Source of the DNA: Lingula anatina | Lineage: Eukaryota > Brachiopoda > Lingulata > Lingulida > Lingulidae | Direction: 5' to 3' | Assembly: GCF_001039355.2 (NCBI RefSeq) | Contig: NW_019775236.1 | Location: 316,130-380,129 of the forward strand | DNA length: 64,000 bases | Shown: piece after piece, positions 13,250 to 23,824 of the stretch | How positions within the stretch are numbered: position 1 is the stretch's first letter | Layout: the number at the start of each line of letters is the position of its first letter | Notes under the pieces: generated by a model | What the model saw: only the letters and a program-made list of their open reading frames with translations | The model's database searches: none | Told to the model about the DNA's origin: nothing | Program-made: the position numbers and the translations under genes

Positions 13250-15850
13250 AAGCTGAGTTAACTGATAGACAGACCACTCGCAGACAGCACTCAAATTTTT
13301 TATTCTCTAGAGACTATTTTTGATGAGTACTGTTGTTTTTTTTCCATTACAGAGTAAACCACATTGGCCACTTTCAAATTGCGTGGTATACTTTAACAAT
13401 ACAGCTTTACCAGTGCACTTTGAGAGATTGACAGCATTATATCCTGGGTCTTACATACTGGCACAGCTATATCATTGAAGTAGACTGCTTGATGTGAAAA
13501 GATGTAGTTACCCTACATAACCAGGGCTACCAACAGAGTATTTCTTAATATTGTGATGCTGGTATTAATATAAAATGTTAATAGCAATGTTAAGATCTGT
13601 CATTTATGATGTTATTAACAATAGGACAACACCAAAAATAATGGTAATGGAATTGCAAATGTGAAGACTACTTGTGAGTGTAAAGAGGTGACACTCCTTG
13701 CAACCAGAATTGATAAGTCTGCAGCAAGGATGAGCACTGTGGCATTCAACATACACGTTTTCATCAAGATTACGTCATTCTGGGACTTATTTTGTTTGTT
13801 TGTTCACCTTCACATGATTAATTGGACCTTGACTTGAAACTGATGACAGAATAACAAAGTATTTACTTTCAGAGCAATAGATTCACCAGGGTATAATTTA
13901 GATTTATTAAGTTACTTTTTTATTATATGATAAGCATATGTAATGTAATAATATTTAATATATATATATATATAATTATATAGTTACATTTTGACCTCTG
14001 AAGTTTATAACAGCAAAGTATACAGGGTGTCAGAAAAGTTGGTTATCTGTAACTGTGTCAGTGCCATAATGCTACAGAAAATTATTGTGACAACTGCTCA
14101 ACTTCCTTTCTACTGAGGAGTTTGAAAAAGCAATCGCTTCATTTAAACTTGATATTAATATATTTGTCTTGCCATTTTTCTATACAATACCTTAACATAA
14201 GGGTTATTTGGTCATTTATGAAACACAATAACTTATATTTTATTTCTGCTATTATGCAGCTTAGTTTTATATATTGAAAAATGTATTTATATATAATAGT
14301 TATCGGGTATGGAAGGAAATGAGATATCCAGATATAGATGGGCCAGATTTGGTAATATTTACTACCAAGACTATTTTGGAGAAGAAGCCTTGGTCATGTG
14401 TGAGCCCATGTATTCAATGAAAAGTGTGTGTTTTAAACGCTCAGCTATCAAACCGTCCACATTACTATAATTTACCAAAGCGTGTAAGTTATCATGACCC
14501 ATGGGAGCTTACAGACCTCTGAAAATCTGCCTGATTTACAGATGGTTCTCTAAGGTGATTGTGTTGTGTTGGATCACCCAAAACAGCCTTTGTGAAGCTT
14601 TCATGAAGGTGATGTAATTTTCTTCCCTCTTACCCTGCCTCACCTTGGCGTTTTGAGATAAACAAGAAGCCTTTGTGCTGTAAAAGTCAAATGTTTACAA
14701 TCATGTCAGAAGGGTGCACAATGTTTTTTCTTTTTTTAAAGTTTGGCTTTTTTTATAGATGTCATGTAAGATAATACAAACTGGCTTGTATCATGAGATA
14801 AAAAACACTATTTGATTTTAAAAGTTCAGATTCAAGTACAGGTGTATTGAAAAAGTTTTTTTTTCCATCAGTGAGAAATTATTTTTTTAGTAAGATTATT
14901 TTTCAGATACTATGAAAAAACTCTGGTTGAAGAATTCATGAGATACAGGTGTTTAATTTCTATCCACCAAGTTAACATTTAGATGTGCCAACAACTGAAG
15001 AGATTGTTTACCATGTTTTTATTAAAATATTTGTGATTCAGGAGTGCCTCACTGATGAAAGAAATCACCTCACTGGATTTTTGAGTTTGCATCTTTTAAT
15101 GTGATTTGTTGTATTATAGAGGATTTTTTTCTCTTTAATACCCACCCACCGCTTTAAGATTTAAAAAAAATTGTTTATCACGTTTTTTTATTTTGATTTC
15201 AATGTTTTTATGCACAAAAAACACATAACTTTTGTTGTAATTGTGCATATGTTGTAGAAATGTATTACAGTGTAAAGTTTTTAAAAAATCTGTTTCACTT
15301 GTTTTCGACAATGTGTAATGCTATATTAGCAGTTGTGCAAACTGTTTGACTTTATGTTTTACATTATGTGCCTTACGATTGGGCTTCCCAATTCACATGA
15401 TGTAATATTGACTCGTTAAATACAGTCTAGTGCCTGTTTGATATTGTTTATTTTGTGTATTTGCATTCATTTTTATTAGAGGAAAAATGCAGTACTTGAG
15501 TTCCTGGTGTGGATGAAAAGTGTCAAAATATGAGAACTGAAATGTTGCCAAATTGTCTGAATTACATTGGAAACCCAACCGTTGTGTTCCTGGCCTCAGA
15601 ATGACAACAAACGCAATCTCCGAATCTGATCAGGTATCTTAGCGGTTTTCGAATCGTGCTTTGAATTAAGTTAATGATAGTCTAAAAAAGAAACACATGG
15701 AGTGTCATATTTAGTTGTTGACCTTTTTTCCGGGGCATTTTCCCTTCCCTACTTATTTATGTAGTATCAAATGTAACAAAAGGTGCAGTAAGTGCATCAG
15801 CCTGTTTTTGGTTTTTCGGAAAATAAAATGGATTTTGTGAAAGAAAGGGC
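13250..15850 (+). other. Probable long 3' UTR of the F-box/WD40 gene
   Basis: AT-rich non-coding sequence follows the TGA. I saw no earlier AATAAA before the one at 15822, so the 3' UTR may be about 2.6 kb, unless a variant signal is used earlier. An AT dinucleotide tract lies near 13960. No coding exon was recognised. Confidence 0.4.
15822..15827 (+). terminator. Candidate poly(A) signal AATAAA
   Basis: A canonical hexamer followed within 40 bases by GT/T-rich sequence. It is a plausible 3' end for the F-box/WD40 transcript. Confidence 0.35.
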
Positions 15851-16329
15851 CTTTTTTCACTCCAGTGAAAAGATTTTGAAAAAAAGATATTTATGAATTA
15901 TTTTTAAAAGTAAAATTTGTACAAAAAATTATAACTACAAAACAGAAAAGAAAAATGAGGCCGTTGCTTTTATGAAAGTTTGAATTGAAACTGAAAGAGA
16001 AAATGTTTTTAAGGCCTAATAAAGATAATGTTATTTTGGGAAAGAGCATTTTTCTTGGTTTAGTAATCCCTGCCGATGATAAGGAAGGGGATAAAACTCC
16101 AGTTATTTCATTAACACAGCTGAAAAATCGCTCAGTACCTTTTTATGGGAGGGGGAACGGGATTGTTAACTCTTTTGTAACATGGCAGGTATACCAGACA
16201 GACAGCTGGTTCGCGTCAAGTTAATGCTCCTTTAAAAGCCTCATCGCGTTTGCGTTATCTGTACATTAGTTAATTGACTGCATCCAGCTTCTGTTGATGC
16301 CTTGAACTTTCATGTTACCACATTTATCT

Positions 16330-17110
16330 AAACATTTGCTTTGCTTTTAAGCGGCGTGTTTAAAACGTGCTTCTTCGCGAGCTTAGCTATCCCAAACATT
16401 TGCCCGACTTTTAAGCCCCGGCGAGTAAGATCTCTCTGGACAGTGTTATCATTCGGATCGCACATGGGGTAAAACTTCAAAGTAGAAGACGATCCAATTA
16501 GGACGGAGAAAGGGAGGACTGTTGCTTCAAATTTGCTAGGCGAAGGTGGTGGAAGAAAGATAACCCGAGTTGTTCGCACTCAGTCACCTGCTCGAGAAAA
16601 AATTGGAAATTTGTGTGGGACGGGGCTGAGGGGGGTGGGGTAGAGACAGATGTAGGGGGAATCCAGGTCCGTTCGCAAAAGTTGGGAGGTGTAAGCAAAA
16701 TGAAGGCACAAATGGGGCTCTGTTTTCGGGCCTAATATCGACATTCGTAGTCGGGTGTTATATCGGGCGTTTTAATTCCATACCAACTGGATTAAGCGGC
16801 ATGGATATCGAAGTTGTCAGCATTTACGACTATATACTGAGCCGCATCATTAAGGTTGTTCACCTAGCGCGTGGCGTTGACGTCATAGTCATACCTGCCG
16901 CTGATGACGTGCTCTCTCTTAGGGGACCGCGGATCTCTTACACAGCTTGCTGGTGTCACTTTTCTCTGCCATTGGGCGTGAGCGTTCACTTCACCACTGA
17001 GATTACCACAGGGATTCGCGTGAATTTTATCAGCTTAATTAGAGACGATTTCTGTACATCTGTTCAGGAAAACCTCAGCGCACAGTGCCCGCGGAAAGAA
17101 TGGCTCCCGC
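16330..17110. promoter_or_regulatory. CpG-richer block with CRE-type sites
   Basis: This block is visibly richer in CpG than its AT-rich surroundings. It carries a perfect TGACGTCA palindrome at 16878-16885 and a TGACGT half-site at 16905-16910. It overlaps unrelated-looking open frames on both strands, as expected in GC-richer DNA, including a 180-codon frame at 16801-17343 with no recognisable domain. It could be a distal promoter or enhancer of the downstream BMP-like gene, or a promoter of an unseen transcript. Confidence 0.25.
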
Positions 17111-17788
17111 CCTTCAGTTTTGGCAAATTAGTAATCGGTTTTGGCAGAAGAAAACATCGACATTTAGAAAAACGGCATTTTTTGCAATTCTTTGAGTGTT
17201 ATTATAACAACATAAAAGTCCTGTTCCGAACCGCGAGGTGTTTCAAGCATTTTTGCGACTTATCTCTGTCTTTGGTAGGAAGCCCGTCTCTTATTCTTTA
17301 TAATTCTTCGAACGTTGATTCTAGTTTTATTGGCTTATCATAAAATTCTACGGTGGAGCACAACCAGAAATCGAATAAATGTCAAATTATAATATGAAAT
17401 TATTATGGTTACTCTTTTCAGCGTTGTCATCTATTACGTGAATCTTCTTAACCATGCTTAAAAACACTAACCAAGCCTTTCTATCATAATTTCAAGACCC
17501 GTTATCATTCTTTAAACCAAATGATATTTCAGGATGGAAATTGGGGCATTGGCAAGAGCGGCATTTTCGTCATATTAAACCAGTATGTACTATGTGATAC
17601 CGTCCCAAATTTTACATTTCCCATTCCACACTCTAAGCATACAATGAAAAGATATTTTGAATAAAAATTACTTACAAGAGTCGCTACAGTAATCCTATAA
17701 ATTATAACAACAAGACTATTTTTCATCATTGAAAAAAAATTAAAATATCATGCCACTGAGAAGTCGATTAAATTTCAAAAGTTAAATA

Positions 17789-18707
17789 CAGGGTGTCTCA
17801 GCATGAATGTAACCCAATAATGTGAAGGCCATTTATTTTTTGTTTACAAACTACATACAACCCATATATTTCCGAAAACTTAGTTAACAAATCTACTGCT
17901 ACAAACAACATGACACTAGCTCTTCTGGCGAAGATTTCATCGTCATTTATAGAATATGCTCCAAATGTGCTCCGTTGTTCTGGAGACAAACTTGAATTCT
18001 ACGGACGAAGTTGTCGTTGATGTACTCTTCTTATGGTATAGCTCTGATTTCTTGAGTGATTGCAGCTCTGGAACGGTGTGTGCATTGTTCCTGTCGACCA
18101 ACAGAGATGAAAGTCTGGGGGTGGAGGTCGGGGTAATGCGGAAACCACTCAGGTTCGCGTTTGGTTCTGAACAAATTCTGGCATGGACTGGGGCTCAAGA
18201 GCCGTGGAAGCGGTGCAAACAGGGCTCAGGGGGTACCACCAAGATGGGGCTACCCCTCATACAGCAATTGTTTATCTAGATTGGCTGGACCAGTTTTCCA
18301 ACCGATTTATCAGCCGCAAACATGCACTTGAGGGGCCTCGTATTCCACCGGACTCAACCCCTAGGATTTTTATATGTGAGGGTATTTGAAGGAATTAGTC
18401 TACAGCAACAACCCCCACACTATACCAGACCAGCAATCACTCAAGAAATCAGAGCTATACCAAAAAGAAAAGTAGAACAAAGACATTAGCAACTTCGCCC
18501 GTAGAATTCAAATGTGTCTTCAGCAGAATGGAGATCATTTGGAGCATATTCTACAAATGGCTATAAAAATCTTTGCCAGTAGAACTTGTGACATGTTGTT
18601 TGTTTGCCAACTTCTCCAGATTTCAGAAAAATATGAGCTGCATGAAGTTTGTAAACAAAAAATAATGGCGTACGCCTTCTTTGGTTACATTATACTCGGA
18701 GACCCTG
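17789..18707 (+). mobile_element. mariner/IS630-type relic with ~275-bp or longer inverted repeats, TA flanks
   Basis: The element is bounded by TA on both sides (17787-17788 and 18708-18709), the usual Tc1/mariner target. The left end (CAGGGTGTCTC) and right end (GAGACCCTG) are inverted. The inverted similarity continues inward for about 275 bp on each side (17789-18063 against 18433-18707) and more weakly to about 18100. The unique centre encodes a fragment of a DDE transposase. The right arm itself encodes the transposase C-terminus (CLQQNGDHLEHIL), so the left arm is an inverted copy of the gene's own 3' end. It is non-autonomous and decayed. Confidence 0.85.
18183..18570 (+). pseudogene. 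Degenerate DDE transposase fragment (mariner/IS630 superfamily)
   Basis: The motif QDGATPHTA (18240-18266) holds the second catalytic Asp, and PPDSTP (18345-18362) holds the third acidic residue about 35 residues later. This is the layout of Tc1/mariner/IS630-type transposases. A frameshift or stop follows. Further matches in other frames (QEIRAIP-like, then CLQQNGDHLEHIL) correspond to the usual C-terminus. The N-terminal DNA-binding domain and the first catalytic Asp are absent. It cannot encode an active enzyme. Confidence 0.75.
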
Positions 18708-18709
18708 TA

Positions 18710-20983
18710 CATGCTGGTAAGGAAGTCACTAAAAACTGGTGATCACTAAATTAGCTTTGATAACATCATAATTATTAAACACCATTTGATGAATTGGGAG
18801 GGGCAGTCTTGGTAATATTGCCTCTGCACTAGAAGCACAGAAAAAACGTATGGGGTAAGGGGGAACATAAAATGTTAATGCCATTCTTCAATCAAATGTA
18901 AGTCTTTAAAAAAAATAAGCGCTTTTGCGCGAGACCACCTGATTTTAGGCGCCATAAGCATTTTCATCTCACTTTATTAAAAACCTATCATCCTTACGTA
19001 ATAGGCCTTCTAATGCATTCTTCATTATAAAGATAACTAAAATCTCACGATTACGTCTTCATTTCTACCAAAATCAATACTGAAAGGCCGGTTGAATACC
19101 GTGCAATGTATACTTATTTCGAAATCCTAAGGCCCGCCGAGAAAAGCTGCGCATGGCTTACTGAAAAGATATATTAGTTTCAAGTATGACATGTAACTGT
19201 CCCAATATTTCTTTTACTTTTATTTGGTATGCAGGACAGTCTTCAGCCCAATTAAGTTTTATATGGTATGGAAAGTATCTCAATACACGCAGGACAGCAG
19301 GCCACAGTAACCAAACTCTCGTTATTTGTCCGGTTGACGGCATTTTCTTGTGACCCAAAATTCCAGTCGGTCTTAAAATTGACTTTTGTCGGGCATTAGT
19401 TAAGTTGTCTCGAAGTCCCACCACGAAATCATTTCGTTTTGCTCTCAGTTCTAATAAAAGTTAAGGAAGTGAACCAAACAATTCCCATTTCAAGCCTGTC
19501 CCCGCATTATGTCGCTTAGACGTACCGCATAGCGATTGGATTGACGAAGCAGGGAAATGTGCGGATTCGGAGTCAATTATAGGCATGTAAGATTATTTTT
19601 ATCAGCAAAGAAACGGCTCCCCTGTCCTGGATACAGCTAAACTTAAAAGGTAGGCATCCGGATTAACAAGTAATCCGATCACAACGTGCGTTTAGAAGAA
19701 CTCGGCTTAATGCATACAAATGAAAGGAGATAAATGGCAGGAGATGTATTGCTTTGATTACTTAATTATTTTCGACAGTAATTTTTCAACGTTGCTGAAC
19801 TCGAATCCAAAATACATATTATGTCAGCCTTATCTTGATCAGGGCATTCATTGACTTCAGCGAGTTCTGGGACAAGGGGCGCGTAGACCGTTTTAAGATT
19901 ACTTTAAGTGCAAGAAACAACTAGTTTCTGTCGCCCATTGTTGTACATATTATGGCTAATTACTTTTAAATCCAGGTGTGGTAAGTATAACCGAGTTTTG
20001 CGTTACTAGAAGGACTTGGCAATTACCTGCTGAACAAACAAGCGTCTACGACCTCGACCAGGGTGGCCAGAAGGGTGGACAAGGGGCGCGCACTTTTTTC
20101 CAATATTTGACCGACCAATTTCACACTAGGACAAGAACATCAGCAGCAATCAATCTATAACGAATTTTCTGGAGCAAGAGGATGGAAAGAATTTTACAGC
20201 AGGCAGACAGGGGAAAATCGGTAACGAGAAATATATTTAGAGTCATTTAGAACCAGTCACCAACCCTTGCAAATGAAACCCACCGACGAGACAAAGCACC
20301 GTGGTTTAGCGAACCTGACGCAGCTACGCGCAGTTATTTAAAGTTACCGCAACTGTTTGTTTGCGTGTACGACTTCCAACTTGACAATCCCGTAAGGTGA
20401 CAATCTACATAGAACGTGCCTCTCGCAGAGAACTTACTGGGACTAACATTAGGTTCCTACTTGTATCAAATTCACTTTCGTCGTCGTCGGCAAAGGAGAT
20501 CGAACGGAAGCGCCAAAAGACACGATTTCTTAAACAATCTTGTGGGTTTGAGTATCGTGTGCATTTGTCATCTATGCCACCTTATACCGTCCCTTCAAAA
20601 GCGGGACAAACATGTTAAAAGCTAGGCAAGCAAAACCTTGCAACTGATTTTGTGAGTATTTTTGTCAACTATCGCCGAAAAACCATAAACATTGAAACAG
20701 TGCACCGAAGTGAGAGCCCCGGCTTCCTCTGAGGTATAACTTTTAGAAGAAAAAGTTTTAAGTTCTGTAACCTCGTAGTGATCGTCTGCAATATCTTTTC
20801 CCCACCTGGACACACTGTGAAGATAAAATTCAGCAGTTGGGAAACAAACAACATCGAGTACAGAACTTGGACAGTGTTTGAGCAGATTGCAATATCTCTC
20901 CTCAAAGCCTCCATTCGCACTTTAGTAGCAGGTGTAAACCCGTAAGTGGTGAATGGTATTTAACTTAGACTGACTGCTTTCAG
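18710..20983. other. Intergenic DNA upstream of the BMP-like gene
   Basis: No coding exon was recognised. The segment probably contains the promoter and any non-coding 5' exon of the BMP-like gene. A TTATTTAAAG box near 20336 and a GTAAGT at 20942 are the only suggestive marks. The latter would give an intron of only about 42 bp to the acceptor at 20983. Neither is convincing. Confidence 0.4.
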
Positions 20984-20998
20984 GGCACGTTTGCGAAA

Positions 20999-23398
20999 AT
21001 GCAATTGCCAGATTCCCCCGGCGGTGGAGTATGTTACTTATTTCTGTTCATGGCCGTTCGACTGAGTTCCACGGCGGTAGGGCTTCAGACAGCGATCAAG
21101 ATGCACCAGGGGGCGATCCTTAGAGGTCACACAACAGTGGACGGGGAGGAGCACCTGGAAACGGCGGCTCATCTGGTGCAGAGTGACATTAGCCATAGTC
21201 GTAGCCAACACGATGAACTGAAGATGCTCAAACTCTTCGGATTGAGTGAAAGGCCCAGTCCCAAGCCTAATTCAACTGTACCTGGTTTTATGTACCAGCT
21301 GTACGAAAAAGTTAGGCTGTCTGAAGAAAGGGACCAGGCAAGATGTCATTTCTCTGACCAGAGCATCCCTGGGAACGTCATAAGGAGTTTGCGGAATAAG
21401 GGTAAGCAACATGCATCCTATATTTGATAAAGCGTCTAATATACAATACTTCGAGTTCACATTACGAGCCGATCAGAGTTTGCATATTTTTTTCTGGTTG
21501 TGCTTCTTTTGAAATCTAAACTAAGTCACAATTTTGTATTATTTTTTAACTTATCTCCTTATAAAATCAAGGGTGCAATAATTTACTATTCGAAAGAAAT
21601 ATAATGTATTTATATTGAATACTCATATGAATATTTTGATTTTTCCTTGTTTCCAGGTTTTGTCTTGCAATTTTGTTAAGCATAGATGGAAATTTTCGTA
21701 AATTCTGCTTTGTTGTTGATTCAATCAGTTTCCTACAAAATAAGTATCAACATTCATTTTTTAAGAAAAGATTATCCAAAGCTCAGTATTCAAGAAACTT
21801 GAGCTTAGTTTGCTTTATCGTCAAAAGTGTTTCGTTTCATCTAATAAGACAGTAAATTAAGTTTTCTGACTGGGTAGCTAGCAGTTTCTGGTTCTTTAAA
21901 GATGAAAATCACTATGATTACTGTCAATGATAATTTAGCTGTGATATATAGTGCGTGACTCAAGGCACACATCAATTTGGAACGGACAAGAAACAAACAA
22001 CGATTTTTGGCAGGCTGATCAAGCAAAAAGGATTCACGTGATGACTAACTGGATTTTTTTAAGTATTCAGTTTTTTTCCCGTTGTCTTTTAACCGATTTA
22101 TCTTTGAACGTTGTTTTGTTTTGTTTTTTTTACGATCATTGCCAAATAGGACGACGGCATTGCTTAACAGTTTTGCTTTTATATCTTCTATTTGTGTTCA
22201 TATGTATGCTAAGGTAAAATACCTTATCTTAAACATTTCATTTTTCATGGCCAAATCAATAATACAATCATCATTACAACACAAAAACCTGGAAAGAGAT
22301 TTGAATTTATTTAAGCCTAATACGAGCATCATTGAATCTTATTAGGTTTTCATGAAAATGAATATGCAGCATATTTGGGTTAGGTAGAAGAAGCTGACAG
22401 ATGAGGTGACCCTTGGACAAAACTAAATGTCATTTTAATTTTCAGCTTTTTTGCTTTTTCTAGAGAGGTACAGAAAGGAGAAAAAGAGCAGTGCGCCGAA
22501 CTGAAATTACCCCGAAGTCGTCAGCGCGTCTTACCTGTAGATTACTTTTATTATTTCAGGTCCTCCAAAAGACCAAGACTTACGATTTCATCCAAACGGA
22601 GTAAGGATATTTTTTAATCTGTCCGTGGTCCCAGCGTTAGAGTCGGTCACCCGGGCTGAACTGCGAATAGAATCATCTCAGTTGACAAAACAGGACAGAG
22701 CGGAGAATTCACAGAAGTGCAAGATAAGCATTTACCAAATTCGACGCACTTTAAATATCAGAATTTCCAGTTCAATTGACTCACTGCACCTAAAACACAT
22801 ATCTTCATCAGTATTTGAGCTGAACACTGAAAATGACTCGCTGGATTCATGGCAATCACCAGACCTAATTGAAATCGTCAAATTTTGGTCGGAAAATCCC
22901 ACCAAAAACCATGGCCTTTACTTACTTCATGAACCATTAGAATCGAATTCAGTCGAAAACCGCGACTCGTTGTGTTCAAATCTAGAAAGTAGTTCGATCT
23001 CTCTACTAGTCGTTACCAGCGACACATCAAAATGTCACCACAGAGTCCGGCGTTCGAAGCCAACAATAAATTTCGCACGCAGCAATCTTTGTCGCCGCCA
23101 CGCGTTGTTCATCGATTTTAAAGATGTCGGCTGGGCAAAGTGGATAATCTCCCCTGTTGTCTATCAAGCTTATCGTTGTCAAGGCGATTGCCCGTTTCCA
23201 CTGAACGAACATTTAAATGGGACTAACCATGCGATTATCCAGAATTTAGTCAATTCAATGTATCCGTCGACTGTGCCACGCGCCTGCTGTGCGCCAACCC
23301 ATCTTTCTGCCATGTCAATGTTATATTTCGACAACCATGACAACGTTGTCTTAAGAAAATACGAAGACATGATAGTTGATTCTTGTGGTTGCCACTGA
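20999..23398 (+). CDS. Divergent BMP-family ligand (ADMP-like or BMP2/4 paralogue), complete, 413 aa
   Basis: Secreted TGF-beta-superfamily growth factor precursor. Coding exons are 20999-21401 (donor GTAAGC) and 22560-23398 (acceptor TTATTTCAG), joined in phase 1. An acceptor at 20983 just before the ATG suggests a non-coding upstream exon. Residues about 10-28 form a hydrophobic signal peptide. A TGF-beta propeptide follows ([22 protein letters not shown]). The furin site RVRR is at residues 296-299, leaving a 114-aa mature ligand. The cystine knot is intact with all seven cysteines, including the CC pair and CGC end. An N-glycosylation sequon (NGT) sits at the usual BMP position. Compared with the tandem BMP2/4 it has WIISP, AYRCQG, LYFD and SCGCH, which lean towards ADMP or BMP5-8, but CRRHAL...DFKDVGW is as in BMP2/4. 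The family is certain; the subfamily is open. Confidence 0.93.
21402..22559 (+). other. Intron between coding exons of the divergent BMP gene
   Basis: 1158-bp phase-1 intron, AT-rich, with no recognisable element. The corresponding intron of the downstream BMP2/4 gene has the same phase but is only 463 bp. Confidence 0.85.
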
Positions 23399-23818
23399 CA
23401 ACTTGGTAACTGTAATGATATTGCTATTGTCAATATAATTTTATAATTTGTGTGTAAAGCAAAAAAAAAAAAAAATGAATCCAATTTAGAAAGATCTGTT
23501 TTGTCCTGCTCGCTTTTATTGTTAAAGGTTGGAGGGGGGATGAATGCCTTAACCTTGTCTCGGTACATGTTGTAACTGGTATATCTGAAACTATGGTACA
23601 TATAAAAAGACATTTATCTATTTTATTGCTGCAAACAAAAAAATGAAGCCGCTAAAAAGTTATTCTTGTAGTCGATTGTTTTTTATTTATTTCCAAGCAC
23701 CTCTGAATATCTACAAAGAATTGAAATTCACCTCGCTGCTTTATTTTCTATAATTTAAGCATCATTCTGTAAGTGAGTGATGAAATTGTACACGCCTTTC
23801 CACTTAAAAATGAGTATC

Positions 23819-23824
23819 AATAAA
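23819..23824 (+). terminator. Candidate poly(A) signal AATAAA for the divergent BMP gene
   Basis: A canonical hexamer about 420 bp after the stop codon, followed by T-rich sequence. An A15 tract at about 23461 could also prime cDNA internally. Confidence 0.4.

Noticed and set aside
14021-14035. TACAGGGTGTC, resembling the end of the mariner-type relic
   Set aside because: Only about 11 bases match and there is no inverted partner. The same applies to CAGGGTGTCTC near 43810.
16801-17343. 180-codon open frame on the plus strand
   Set aside because: No recognisable domain, signal peptide or splice context. It lies in a CpG-richer stretch where long chance frames are expected.
20942-20983. 42-bp intron just upstream of the divergent BMP start
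   Set aside because: The GTAAGT and acceptor are present, but the intron would be unusually short compared with every other intron in the window. A more distant 5' exon is more likely.
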